DNA of 64,000 nucleotides, from the NCBI RefSeq assembly GCF_009901585.1, contig NZ_WXYO01000008.1:62001-126000 (forward strand). Direction: 5' to 3'. The notes beneath the pieces were generated by a model. It searched no databases. It had not been told where the DNA came from and saw nothing but the letters and a program-made list of their open reading frames with translations. The position numbers and the translations under genes were made by a program. Positions 51,123-58,783 of this stretch are shown here, one piece after another. The DNA comes from Poritiphilus flavus (GTDB lineage: Bacteria > Bacteroidota > Bacteroidia > Flavobacteriales > Flavobacteriaceae). How positions within the stretch are numbered: the stretch's first letter is position 1; each line of letters begins with the position of its first letter.

Positions 51123-51146
51123 TTTGTATCAAGACAAAATGAACAA
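51123..51146 (+). repeat. 24-base exact copy of part of the 195-base module
   Basis: Identical to 35881-35904 and containing the loop ATCAAG and right arm ACAAAATG of its third hairpin. The left arm here is CATTTGT, one base short. Confidence 0.75.
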
Positions 51147-51173
51147 ACAGAAAGGCCATTTAAAGAATAAAGT

Positions 51174-51218
51174 TAGCACGGCTCATACCTTGTTCGCCTC
51201 CGGTGGAAATCCGTGCTA
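51174..51218 (+). repeat. REP-like hairpin 6
   Basis: TAGCACGG (51174-51181) and CCGTGCTA (51211-51218) with an inner GCCTCCGGTGG region. Last member of the family in this window. Confidence 0.65.
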
Positions 51219-51241
51219 TAAGGTTTGGGATACCAAGTCTA

Positions 51242-51628
51242 TCAACCTTTAACCTTTACCGTATTCACTGAAGGAATATCCCAGCCCTCAACGATCTTGT
51301 CGTTAAGAATGCGCCAAACTACCACCGCATCCACTACCATTTCGCGCATGTCCAGGAGCATGCTGTTTTTGCTGTGGGTAACGACTAGCTCATCTCCAAA
51401 GGCATGGGCAGATTGTACGTTGACCTTGAACTTGCCTTGTGTGAGGGCTCCCATTTTCATAAAGAAATCCTTAAAACCCTTCAGGCCTCTATAATCTCCA
51501 TGCAGTTCGGGTAACTCCGGGTTAAAATAATGCCAGAGCATATCCTCACTTATTACTTCAGCTAAGGTATCCGGGTTTGTAAGATCCATTTTGCTGAGAA
51601 CCGCGATATTGGGATGCTGCTTTTCCAT
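51242..51628 (-). CDS. NTF2-like (SnoaL-type) protein
   Basis: A 128-residue cytoplasmic protein of the NTF2-like fold: ISEDMLWHYFNPELPELHGDYRGLKGFKDFFMKMG, then HAFGDELVVTHSKNSM and AVVVWRILNDKIVEGWDIPSVN. The conical cavity of such proteins binds small hydrophobic ligands or catalyses isomerisation or hydrolysis; the reaction here is unknown. One of three NTF2-like genes in the window (also 56049 and 60282). Single gene. Confidence 0.85.
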   Translation of the reverse strand: MEKQHPNIAVLSKMDLTNPDTLAEVISEDMLWHYFNPELPELHGDYRGLKGFKDFFMKMGALTQGKFKVNVQSAHAFGDELVVTHSKNSMLLDMREMVVDAVVVWRILNDKIVEGWDIPSVNTVKVKG

Positions 51629-51888
51629 GATGGTAATTAGTTTGTTGTGAATACTGATAATAGGACATCAGCTGAGAGAATATTTTAGTTGAAAATTAGC
51701 TGCCAGGCAATGACTAATATCAGATTGCCCCGACCTTGCTCTTCACAGACGAAGAGATTATCCCGCTGTTGTCTTAAACCTGAAATTCCACCACTTCAAC
51801 TTGTTATTGACCCTAATCGGCTTTTCTCTTTTTTAGAAGCGTGGCTTTAGTACCAATTTGCATCTATAACATCAAAAAAAGGACTGTT

Positions 51889-52992
51889 ATGGGTTTTCAA
51901 GCAAGAAAGATTTCACCGTTAGTTTGGATAACTATCTTCCATTTGTTCTTAATTCAGGGACACGCTCAACAGCCTGCCCATTCCAACACTATAAAGGGCC
52001 CGGGCGGCAGTGAAATTGCCAAGGATTCCATCGAATATTTTATTCAGCAACAGATGGAGGCGCTAAATGTTCCCGGTGCCTCCCTTGCCATTATTAATGA
52101 AGGGGAAGTTGTCTATCACCTGGTCAGGGGATATGCAGACAAAGAACAGAAGGTTAAGGTCACAGCCAGCACAATATTTGAAGGAGCTTCCTTATCCAAA
52201 CCGCTGTTCGCCTATTTTGTGATGGGCTTTGTGGAAGAAGGTAAATTGGACCTGGACAAACCGCTTTACGAATATTTACCCTTTGAAGACATTGCCTATG
52301 ACGAGCGATACAAAAAGATCACAGCCAGGATGGTACTTTCGCATACCGGCGGATTTCCGAATTGGAGGACAGATCATGAAGGCGGTAAGCTTTTTATCTC
52401 CTTTGAGCCGGGCACGGATTTCCAATATTCCGGGGAAGGCTATCAATACCTGGCAAAAGTATTGGCCCATATTCTTGGAACGGACGATAAAGGATTGGAA
52501 AGGACCTACCAGGAAAGGGTGGCGCGACCCTTAAACCTGGAGTACACTAAATTTATTCAGGATGATCACAATATGCGGAACAAGGCCAGGGGTTACATAG
52601 ATGGCAGGGCGCTAGATCAACATCACGACGACCCCAATATATTTGGTTCGGCCTTTTCAATTCACTCTGAGGCTATGGATTTTTCCAAATGGTTGATCGC
52701 ATTATTGGATAAAAACGGATTAACAGAAGAAGGTTATAAGGAGCTTTTTAAAACACAATTCGTACTGCCCGATGACCATCCCCAAAGGGAAGCAGGTGTT
52801 ACAGATTGGACGCTGGGATTTGCAAAAGGAATTTTGCCTTTTGGGACTGCCTACGGACACGGAGGAAACAATCCCGGCTATACCAGTATTTTTGTGATTG
52901 CCCCGGAAACCAAATGGGGATATGTGATATTCACCAATAGCAATCAGTCTCCATTGCCCATGGTATTACTTCAATATTTGATGAGGCCATGA
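51889..52992 (+). CDS. Exported serine hydrolase, beta-lactamase/class C PBP fold
   Basis: A 367-residue protein with a signal peptide (ISPLVWITIFHLFLIQGHAQ). The catalytic Ser and Lys are S101 and K104 (SLSK in EGASLSKPLFAYF), the second motif is YSGEGYQYL (Tyr with Ser instead of Asn), and the third is GHGGNNPGYTS near the C-terminus. Such proteins are D-amino-peptidases, esterases or DD-carboxypeptidases rather than true beta-lactamases. The frame opens at 51841 with a GTG, but the ATG at 51889 starts the signal peptide. Precedes the second LytS/LytTR pair. Confidence 0.88.
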   Translation: MGFQARKISPLVWITIFHLFLIQGHAQQPAHSNTIKGPGGSEIAKDSIEYFIQQQMEALNVPGASLAIINEGEVVYHLVRGYADKEQKVKVTASTIFEGASLSKPLFAYFVMGFVEEGKLDLDKPLYEYLPFEDIAYDERYKKITARMVLSHTGGFPNWRTDHEGGKLFISFEPGTDFQYSGEGYQYLAKVLAHILGTDDKGLERTYQERVARPLNLEYTKFIQDDHNMRNKARGYIDGRALDQHHDDPNIFGSAFSIHSEAMDFSKWLIALLDKNGLTEEGYKELFKTQFVLPDDHPQREAGVTDWTLGFAKGILPFGTAYGHGGNNPGYTSIFVIAPETKWGYVIFTNSNQSPLPMVLLQYLMRP

Positions 52993-53060
52993 CGCCTTAA
53001 ACCCAGAATAGACCCCGATAAATACTATCTTGTTCTAATTTGATAAAAAGAATCCCGGAC

Positions 53061-54068
53061 ATGAATAGTTTTAAGTTCAACAAATCCGACTATACCTTTA
53101 TCCTGATTTACTTTGCAGGTGCCAGTATATGGTTGTTGTATCGATGGAATGTTGAGAATTATACCTCCTTCGAAATGATCACTGGATTACCGGGTTTCAT
53201 TATCAAGAACCTCTTATTGCTTTATATCTTTAAATGGTTGATCAATGAATATCTGGTTGTACGAAAGAACTATGTGGTTTTTATATTGCTGGCTTTTGTA
53301 GCCTGGGAAGTTGTAGGTTTTTTAGATATGTGGCGGGATTATTATACCGCGGAACCTTCCTGGAAGTTACCTTCTTTTGGGGTCATGCTGGTTGATAACT
53401 TTTATCGCTCCGCCGCGGATTCGGTGATGCTGGTGGGAATAATTCTGGGTAAGAAGTACTATGAGAATAAGCTGGATTATGCCCGACTGGAGAGCGCCCA
53501 AAAAGATTTGGAACTTAAGGTGTTGCGCTCCCAATACGATCCGCATTTTTTGTACAACAGCTTGAATACTATTGATGCCTTGGTGGAATACTCCCCAAAG
53601 GAAAAGGTAAAAGAATACATTTCACATCTGGCCGCTCTTTATCGGTACCTGATCCATACCAAAGATGAAGAGGTGGTAAGCTTGCATGACGAGTTGGGGT
53701 TGGCAAGGAATTATTTTTATTTGATTGAGACACGTTTTGAAAACGATTATTGTTTTAAAATAATGGAGAAAGAGGAGCCTGAGGCCAATTATCTTCCAAA
53801 CGGAGCCCTATTGACAGTTTTGGAAAATGTGGTGAAACACAATGAGGCATCGGAAGGGAATACCATCACCACCCAAATTGTAATCGAAAAAAAGGCCGTT
53901 AGGATTGTAAACACACTTTCTAAAAAGGAAGTCAGTGCAGAATCCATGGGAACTGGTATAAAAAATCTCAAAAAACGCTATGAACTGTTGAGTGACCGCA
54001 ATGTAGCCATTGAAGCCACAGAGCATAATTATACCGTAATTCTGCCATTGCTGAATCTGGTGAAATAA
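53061..54068 (+). CDS. LytS-type sensor histidine kinase with membrane sensor domain
   Basis: A 335-residue kinase with four membrane helices (about 11-27, 44-62, 70-90, 105-130) and a short coiled coil before the His_kinase domain. The phosphoacceptor is H162 (RSQYDPHFLYNSLNTI), the N box NGALLTVLENVVKHN and the G box GTGIKNLKKRY. There is no periplasmic sensor, so it probably senses through its membrane helices. The TTG start at 53040 is unlikely. Its partner regulator follows 13 bases later. Confidence 0.92.
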   Translation: MNSFKFNKSDYTFILIYFAGASIWLLYRWNVENYTSFEMITGLPGFIIKNLLLLYIFKWLINEYLVVRKNYVVFILLAFVAWEVVGFLDMWRDYYTAEPSWKLPSFGVMLVDNFYRSAADSVMLVGIILGKKYYENKLDYARLESAQKDLELKVLRSQYDPHFLYNSLNTIDALVEYSPKEKVKEYISHLAALYRYLIHTKDEEVVSLHDELGLARNYFYLIETRFENDYCFKIMEKEEPEANYLPNGALLTVLENVVKHNEASEGNTITTQIVIEKKAVRIVNTLSKKEVSAESMGTGIKNLKKRYELLSDRNVAIEATEHNYTVILPLLNLVK

Positions 54069-54081
54069 GACTGATAATATC

Positions 54082-54840
54082 ATGCGAATCCTTATACTGG
54101 AAGACGAAATTCCTGCCAAAAAGAAATTGGTCAAATACCTGGTGGATTATTTCGGAGAATCGGTTATCCTGGAAAGTTCCCGGACAGTAAAGGCTGGGAT
54201 CGAACTATTGGAAGAAAACCCGGACTACGATCTCATCTTATCGGATATTAAACTTCTGGACGGAAATGCTTTTGAAGTTTTTAGCCAGGTAGATACAAAA
54301 GCTCCGATAATATTCTGTACCGCATATGACGAGCACTTGCTGCAAGCATTTCAGACCAACGGAATTGCCTATATCCTGAAACCTTATCAGGAAGATGAAC
54401 TTAAACAGTCCCTGAGAAAATTCGAAAGATTATTTCAATCCAAAACACCCGAGAAGGGAATATTTAAGCAACTGCAAGAAGCCCTTAAGGATAAGGGAGG
54501 TAGTTATAAAAAACGCCTTGCCATAAAAAAGCGCGATGGGATCAAATTATTGGAAGTATCCCAAATAAGCCTGATCCAGGCCAATGGGGATTTCTGTAAG
54601 CTCTTTGACTCCAACGGTGGTCTACACAGCATCTCCAGGAGTATTGGGGTATTGAACAATGAGCTCGATCCAAAGCACTTCTTTAAAATTAACCGTAGTC
54701 AAATTGTAGGGATAGCTCATATAGAAAAAATCGAACCCTATTCCAAAAATCGGCTTGCGATACGTTTAAAAGCCCATAAAGAACACCTTGTCACCAGCTC
54801 TTCGGTGACCAAAGACTTCAGGATATGGCTTGAAAATTGA
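54082..54840 (+). CDS. LytTR-family response regulator
   Basis: A 252-residue regulator. Receiver: acidic pocket E7/D8/E9, phosphoacceptor D55 in LSDIKLLDGNAFEVF, FCTAYDEH and ILKPYQEDE. DNA-binding LytTR domain (about 150-250): LLEVSQISLIQANGDFCKLF and FFKINRSQIVGIAHIEKIE. It follows its cognate kinase. No direct repeats like those at 7421 or 60904 were found near this pair. Confidence 0.93.
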   Translation: MRILILEDEIPAKKKLVKYLVDYFGESVILESSRTVKAGIELLEENPDYDLILSDIKLLDGNAFEVFSQVDTKAPIIFCTAYDEHLLQAFQTNGIAYILKPYQEDELKQSLRKFERLFQSKTPEKGIFKQLQEALKDKGGSYKKRLAIKKRDGIKLLEVSQISLIQANGDFCKLFDSNGGLHSISRSIGVLNNELDPKHFFKINRSQIVGIAHIEKIEPYSKNRLAIRLKAHKEHLVTSSSVTKDFRIWLEN

Positions 54841-54996
54841 ATTCTTTGCATGCTACCTAAGTCTCTATGTCTGGTTGATTTTTTTCTTTGAATAAGGCCA
54901 AATTATTGGTTTCAAGGCTATTACTTTATAAAATAAACGTGGCTAAACCCCGTTATATATGGATATTATAGCAAGTATTAATCAAATCTTATTATT

Positions 54997-55440
54997 ATGA
55001 AATCTATAAAGTTTTACCTTATTGCTTTTACTGTTATGGCATCGGCAGCCTTTGTTGGCTGTAGCGATGACGACGACGACACTATGGCCCAGGTACGGGT
55101 AAACGGTGTGGTTTTCGATAATGGGGATGATTTCAACGGAGACGTGGACGGAGACTTTATGGGAACCGGTGGTAACGCTACCAGGACTTTCGTCTGGTTG
55201 AACAATTTAACTACTGCAGACTACAATGCCGATATCACAGCCTCAGCCGAAGGTACTTTCACGATCATTGTTTTGGATGCCAACGGTAATATCGTTTTGA
55301 ACAGGTCTTTGGACGGAGCTTCTGAACCTGATAGCATTTCTGGCGTAACGGAAAGCGGAATCTCTGGAGTATGGTCAGTTACCATAACCCTTGGTTCTTT
55401 CAATGGGGATGGAAGTTTCTCCTTGAGCGAGGGGAACTAA
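54997..55440 (+). CDS. Surface lipoprotein with acidic export signal
   Basis: A 147-residue protein. The lipobox ends at FVGC, and the acylated Cys is followed by SDDDDD. A Ser plus acidic run right after the Cys is the kind of signal that sends Bacteroidota lipoproteins to the outer leaflet. The rest is a beta-rich single domain with acidic loops (DFNGDVDGDFMG) and no cysteines. No family recognised. Monocistronic, with the strong terminator at 55465-55494. Confidence 0.8.
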   Translation: MKSIKFYLIAFTVMASAAFVGCSDDDDDTMAQVRVNGVVFDNGDDFNGDVDGDFMGTGGNATRTFVWLNNLTTADYNADITASAEGTFTIIVLDANGNIVLNRSLDGASEPDSISGVTESGISGVWSVTITLGSFNGDGSFSLSEGN

Positions 55441-55464
55441 ATTCTAACAGCACAATCTATCCTA

Positions 55465-55494
55465 AAAGAGGTCATCGCGAGGTGGCCTTTTTTT
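55465..55494 (+). terminator. Intrinsic terminator of the surface lipoprotein gene
   Basis: AGGTCATC-GCGA-GGTGGCCT forms eight pairs (two G-T) closed by a GNRA-type tetraloop, followed by seven T residues. Confidence 0.85.
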
Positions 55495-55602
55495 GTAATC
55501 CTGTTAGAGCTGGTGCACTATTTCATCCTAAAACCAAAAAAAACAGTGGCCCGAAAATAAAACCTTCGAACCACTATTTCATTATCAAACACCTTCTTGT
55601 AT

Positions 55603-56046
55603 TTATTTGAATTTCAATCTGCCGTCCACGGAATAACTGCCTCCTCCTGAAATTACCAGGCTGAATGCCATTCCTATCCAAAGAATAAAGAATTCATAAC
55701 CTTCACCTGCCTGATTCCCATACCAGTTCATAAAAAAACCGTTTTCTATATGAGAGGAGAATGCGATTCCCAGTGCCATGAAAATATAAGAGAGCGCAAT
55801 GATCCGGGTTACCGCTCCAAGGAGCAAGGCCGCTGCCCCGAAAAACTCCAGGACGATCACCAGAAACCCGACAAGCCAGGGCAATCCCATAGTATCTGTG
55901 AAAAACCCCATGGTACCGGAAAAGCCATATCCTCCGAACCATCCCAAAAGCTTTTGCGCGCCGTGAGCGAATATCACCACTCCCAGCGAAAGCCTGAGGG
56001 CCAGGGGAGCATAAGAATCCACCGTACTGAATATACTGCGTTTCAA
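55603..56046 (-). CDS. DoxX-family membrane protein
   Basis: A 147-residue protein with four helices. Family motifs: LRLSLGVVIFAHGAQKLLGWFGG, FLVIVLEFFGAAALLLG and NGFFMNWYGNQAGEGYEFFILW. DoxX-like proteins are small quinone-linked or redox-associated membrane proteins; the reaction of this member is unknown. It begins 2 bases after the stop of the NTF2-like gene, so it is co-transcribed with it. Confidence 0.88.
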   Translation of the reverse strand: MKRSIFSTVDSYAPLALRLSLGVVIFAHGAQKLLGWFGGYGFSGTMGFFTDTMGLPWLVGFLVIVLEFFGAAALLLGAVTRIIALSYIFMALGIAFSSHIENGFFMNWYGNQAGEGYEFFILWIGMAFSLVISGGGSYSVDGRLKFK

Positions 56047-56048
56047 GA

Positions 56049-56402
56049 TCAGCTATTGTAATAGAATTTCTCTTTGACGATCTTCCCGTCTTTCCATTCC
56101 TGGACAGCAACCTGGGTGTAATTGCGCACACCCCATTCCCTGTGGGTATAATCGTAGTGCCATTCAACCATACTTGTGTTTTCGCCTATGGTGACTTTTA
56201 ATGGCTTTGCTCCTCTGAATTCCACAATACTATTCAGGAATTCTTCTTCCCTTTCACGGTTTACACTTTTACCTACAAATGGCTCGCTTTCGTTTTCCTG
56301 CATGACGACATTTTCGTCATAGTACTTTTCAAAGGCCTCCATGGCTTTTCCCTGGAGTACCATATCGTTTAAATCACTGATCTTTTCTAATAAATTGGAC
56401 AT
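56049..56402 (-). CDS. NTF2-like (SnoaL-type) protein
   Basis: A 117-residue cytoplasmic protein: EKYYDENVVMQENESEPFVGKSVNREREEEFL and VAVQEWKDGKIVKEKFYY fit SnoaL-like proteins. The frame extends to 56441 but the ATG at 56402 (MSNLLEKIS) is the family start. It is tightly linked to the DoxX gene and preceded by the Crp/Fnr gene on the same strand, suggesting a small regulated redox or detoxification operon. Confidence 0.85.
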   Translation of the reverse strand: MSNLLEKISDLNDMVLQGKAMEAFEKYYDENVVMQENESEPFVGKSVNREREEEFLNSIVEFRGAKPLKVTIGENTSMVEWHYDYTHREWGVRNYTQVAVQEWKDGKIVKEKFYYNS

Positions 56403-56502
56403 AATTTTTGTTTTTGAATTTTTATTGGAACAAATTTCCAAAAAGGGATCGCCCCAAAAATTCAGCTAGAAGTAAAAAGGGTGTTCAACTAGATTAACAA
56501 GA

Positions 56503-57087
56503 TCAGCCTTCCAGTATAATTTCTGCCCGGATCTTGCTGAGGAACTGCTTGGTAATTCCCAAATAAGAGGCGATGAGGTATTGAGGTACCCGCTGCTCAA
56601 TGTTGGGATATTGCTTTCGAAAGATCAGATAACGCTCTTTAGCGGGCAGGCTGTGGTTTCTAAGCACTCTTTTCTGAGCGGCCACATAAGCGTTCTGCAT
56701 TATGAGTCTGAAAAAGCGTTCCATCTGTGGGATCTTTTCATAAAGCTGTTCCAGGGCCTCATAGGAGAATTGGACTACTCTGCAGTTTTCCAGGCATTGT
56801 ACATTGTAATCCGAAGGTTCCCTGGAAATAAAACTCCCCAGGTCTGCTGCCCACCAGTTTTCTATGGCCAAACTAACCACGTGTTCGTTACCTTCGGTAT
56901 CCAGAAAAAAGGTCTTGGCACAACCGCTTACAATGAAGGATTCATATTTGCAAACATCTCCCTGCTGTACAATGAACTGGTGTTTCAGGTAATCTCGCAG
57001 CTTGACGTGATCTGCTATCACATCACATTCAGCATCACTCAGCGTGATGAACTTTTTAATATAATTAAAAAGCGATTCTAGTTCCAT
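56503..57087 (-). CDS. Crp/Fnr-family transcriptional regulator
   Basis: A 194-residue regulator: cyclic-nucleotide-binding-like domain (about 15-115, with HQFIVQQGDVCKYESFIVSGCAKTFFLD and FISREPSDY) and a C-terminal winged helix (ERYLIFRKQYPNIEQRVPQYLIASYLGITKQFLSKIRAEI). It has no Fnr-type cysteine cluster, so oxygen sensing is unlikely. It probably controls the two genes downstream (56402 and 56046), which are in the same orientation after a 100-base gap. Confidence 0.9.
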   Translation of the reverse strand: MELESLFNYIKKFITLSDAECDVIADHVKLRDYLKHQFIVQQGDVCKYESFIVSGCAKTFFLDTEGNEHVVSLAIENWWAADLGSFISREPSDYNVQCLENCRVVQFSYEALEQLYEKIPQMERFFRLIMQNAYVAAQKRVLRNHSLPAKERYLIFRKQYPNIEQRVPQYLIASYLGITKQFLSKIRAEIILEG

Positions 57088-57169
57088 ATACCTTTCGTGC
57101 CAATGCTCTCAGAACCCCATTCTTATCTGAACTATTTCATGTGGAAAATAATTCAGCTGCGGATTGGGG

Positions 57170-58288
57170 TCAATCGGTTTTAATGGGTTCAAAATACTCA
57201 ACCTTGTGGAGCAAGTCAAATTCAGTCTCCGGAAACTTGAGTTCTGATTGGGTCTTTTCAGATCCTGAATTCAAATATGCTTTGGTGATCCTCAATATGG
57301 TTTCATATCCGTTCAAGGCGAATTTGTTTTCACCAAAAAGCCCTGGTATCAAGGAAGCCAGATGTCCGAACGAAGTAAAGTGCCAGTGCGCGATCTTATT
57401 AAGTCCTACTAAAGTGCGTTTGGCGTACACCATACTCTTTATCTTGTCCAGATAGGTCCGGGCAAAAGAGGCATCATAAATATGAAGTAAGTCCGCCTTT
57501 ACGTTCTCCGGGGCACAAAAGTGACTCTCATTGAGCAATCTTGCCCCAAACCTATCGCCAATACCTCCGTCGTAACTGATCACAGATTTAATATTAGGGT
57601 TCCTACAGGCCAGGCCCAAAGCGGATTGCCCACCAAAACTGAAGCCAATAGCTATCATACCGGACAAATTCAGTTGTTCGTTTTCTGATAATACGGATAG
57701 TGCGAATTCATAGTCCCGTATTTCCGTTTCCATGCCAATACTGTTCACGTCCAGTTCCTGTTGGCGGTATCCTTTAATGGGGACATTGACGGCGACATAT
57801 CCCATTTCTGCCAGAGATTCTCCCAGAAAAGCAAAGTCAACCGCAGAGCCGTGAATCAGCAAAACAACCGGATGTTTTCCCTCCGCCATGGAAGCGTTTT
57901 TTATCGCATTCATAGGTAGTTTTGCAGAGGCGATGGAATCCAGCAGGGCCTTATCCGCTCCCTGTGATAAGGGCCACTGATAATACTCCTCCACGGTTTT
58001 CCTATAGTTTTCCTCTGAGGCCGTTTCACCCATTTCAGCACTTTTAATCCTGAGATAATCAGAAAACAACATCCTTTCAGCCTTCTTTTCCGCCTGGGTA
58101 GGATACCAGGTATTGATCTGTATGAGCCGTCCGAAACTACCATCTCGGGTTGAGGGTCTGGAGCGGTCTACCTCAATACGCGAACTAAATCCAATGACAT
58201 CCGATTCCAAAACATTGGCTTGCTGGGCAGTACTCAATTGTAGCAGAAGGGCGAAAAAAAGAGAAGTCAAACCATTATGTTTCATCAC
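57170..58288 (-). CDS. Exported alpha/beta hydrolase
   Basis: A 372-residue protein with a signal peptide (LTSLFFALLLQLSTAQ). The nucleophile elbow is AIGFSFGGQSALGLA, preceded by HPVVLLIHGSAVDFAFLGESLAEMGYVAVNVPI. The Asp and His are probably in VISYDGG and FTSFGHLASL. It is a paralogue of 37323-38873 without its TPR tail. Last gene of a three-gene minus-strand group (ankyrin/PD40, DinB, hydrolase); 18 bases separate it from the DinB gene. Substrate unknown. Confidence 0.82.
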   Translation of the reverse strand: MMKHNGLTSLFFALLLQLSTAQQANVLESDVIGFSSRIEVDRSRPSTRDGSFGRLIQINTWYPTQAEKKAERMLFSDYLRIKSAEMGETASEENYRKTVEEYYQWPLSQGADKALLDSIASAKLPMNAIKNASMAEGKHPVVLLIHGSAVDFAFLGESLAEMGYVAVNVPIKGYRQQELDVNSIGMETEIRDYEFALSVLSENEQLNLSGMIAIGFSFGGQSALGLACRNPNIKSVISYDGGIGDRFGARLLNESHFCAPENVKADLLHIYDASFARTYLDKIKSMVYAKRTLVGLNKIAHWHFTSFGHLASLIPGLFGENKFALNGYETILRITKAYLNSGSEKTQSELKFPETEFDLLHKVEYFEPIKTD

Positions 58289-58306
58289 TGTCGTATTTCT
58301 TTAAGA

Positions 58307-58783
58307 CTAATTGTTGCCTCCAAGGATCATTTTATTGATAAGGGCCATTTGCCCCAGGTGGTAATAACTGTGCTCAATTACACCTTCCAGGTTTCGCTCA
58401 TAACTTCCGTATTTCTTGTCTACAAAAGGCTCATCTAATTTCTGCTCTTCAAGGGATGCTACATGTTCTATAAACTCTTCTGAGTTGGAAAGGAAGTCCT
58501 CAATCAGGCTTTGCCAATCCCTTTCAGATCTTATAGGGGGCAGATCAAAACTGTATTTGTCACGGATCTCCAACTCACCCCCTTTGAATACATTTAATAC
58601 TCCTCCAAGGTAATAGTTGAGGTGATAGGTCAATGCCGCTAAGGTATTTAGCGAATCTACCTTTTGAACGGCCTGCTGCCAGGAAATACTTTCTATTTGG
58701 TCCTTTACATTAGTGTTTGCTATCCATCGACCATCAAGAAGCACTTCCCTGAGCCTGTTTGCTATGGATTCAGTCCTGCGCAT
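58307..58783 (-). CDS. DinB-like (DUF1572-type) protein
   Basis: A 158-residue four-helix-bundle protein: LTYHLNYYLGGVLNVFKGG and the C-terminal EGVIEHSYYHLGQMALINKM supply the usual three metal-ligand histidines. The ATG at 58783 is preferred over a TTG at 58798; it overlaps the 3' end of the ankyrin/PD40 gene by 14 bases, so translation is coupled. No signal peptide, unlike the DinB protein at 42822. Reaction unknown. Confidence 0.82.
   Translation of the reverse strand: MRRTESIANRLREVLLDGRWIANTNVKDQIESISWQQAVQKVDSLNTLAALTYHLNYYLGGVLNVFKGGELEIRDKYSFDLPPIRSERDWQSLIEDFLSNSEEFIEHVASLEEQKLDEPFVDKKYGSYERNLEGVIEHSYYHLGQMALINKMILGGNN

Larger units (their letters stand above)
50779..51241. other. 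Gene-free stretch with repeat locus D
   Basis: No credible gene (an open frame at 50873-51112 is only repeat sequence). It contains a weak REP-like half (GATT-TGC-AATC near 50845), the 42-base hairpin module copy D, an 18-bp hairpin (51021-51072), a 24-base exact match to locus A (51123-51146) and a REP-like hairpin (51174-51218). Confidence 0.75.

Noticed and set aside
35370-51241. CRISPR array as an explanation for the recurring hairpins
   Set aside because: The repeats are not evenly spaced, have no uniform spacers and lie kilobases apart among genes; no cas gene is present.
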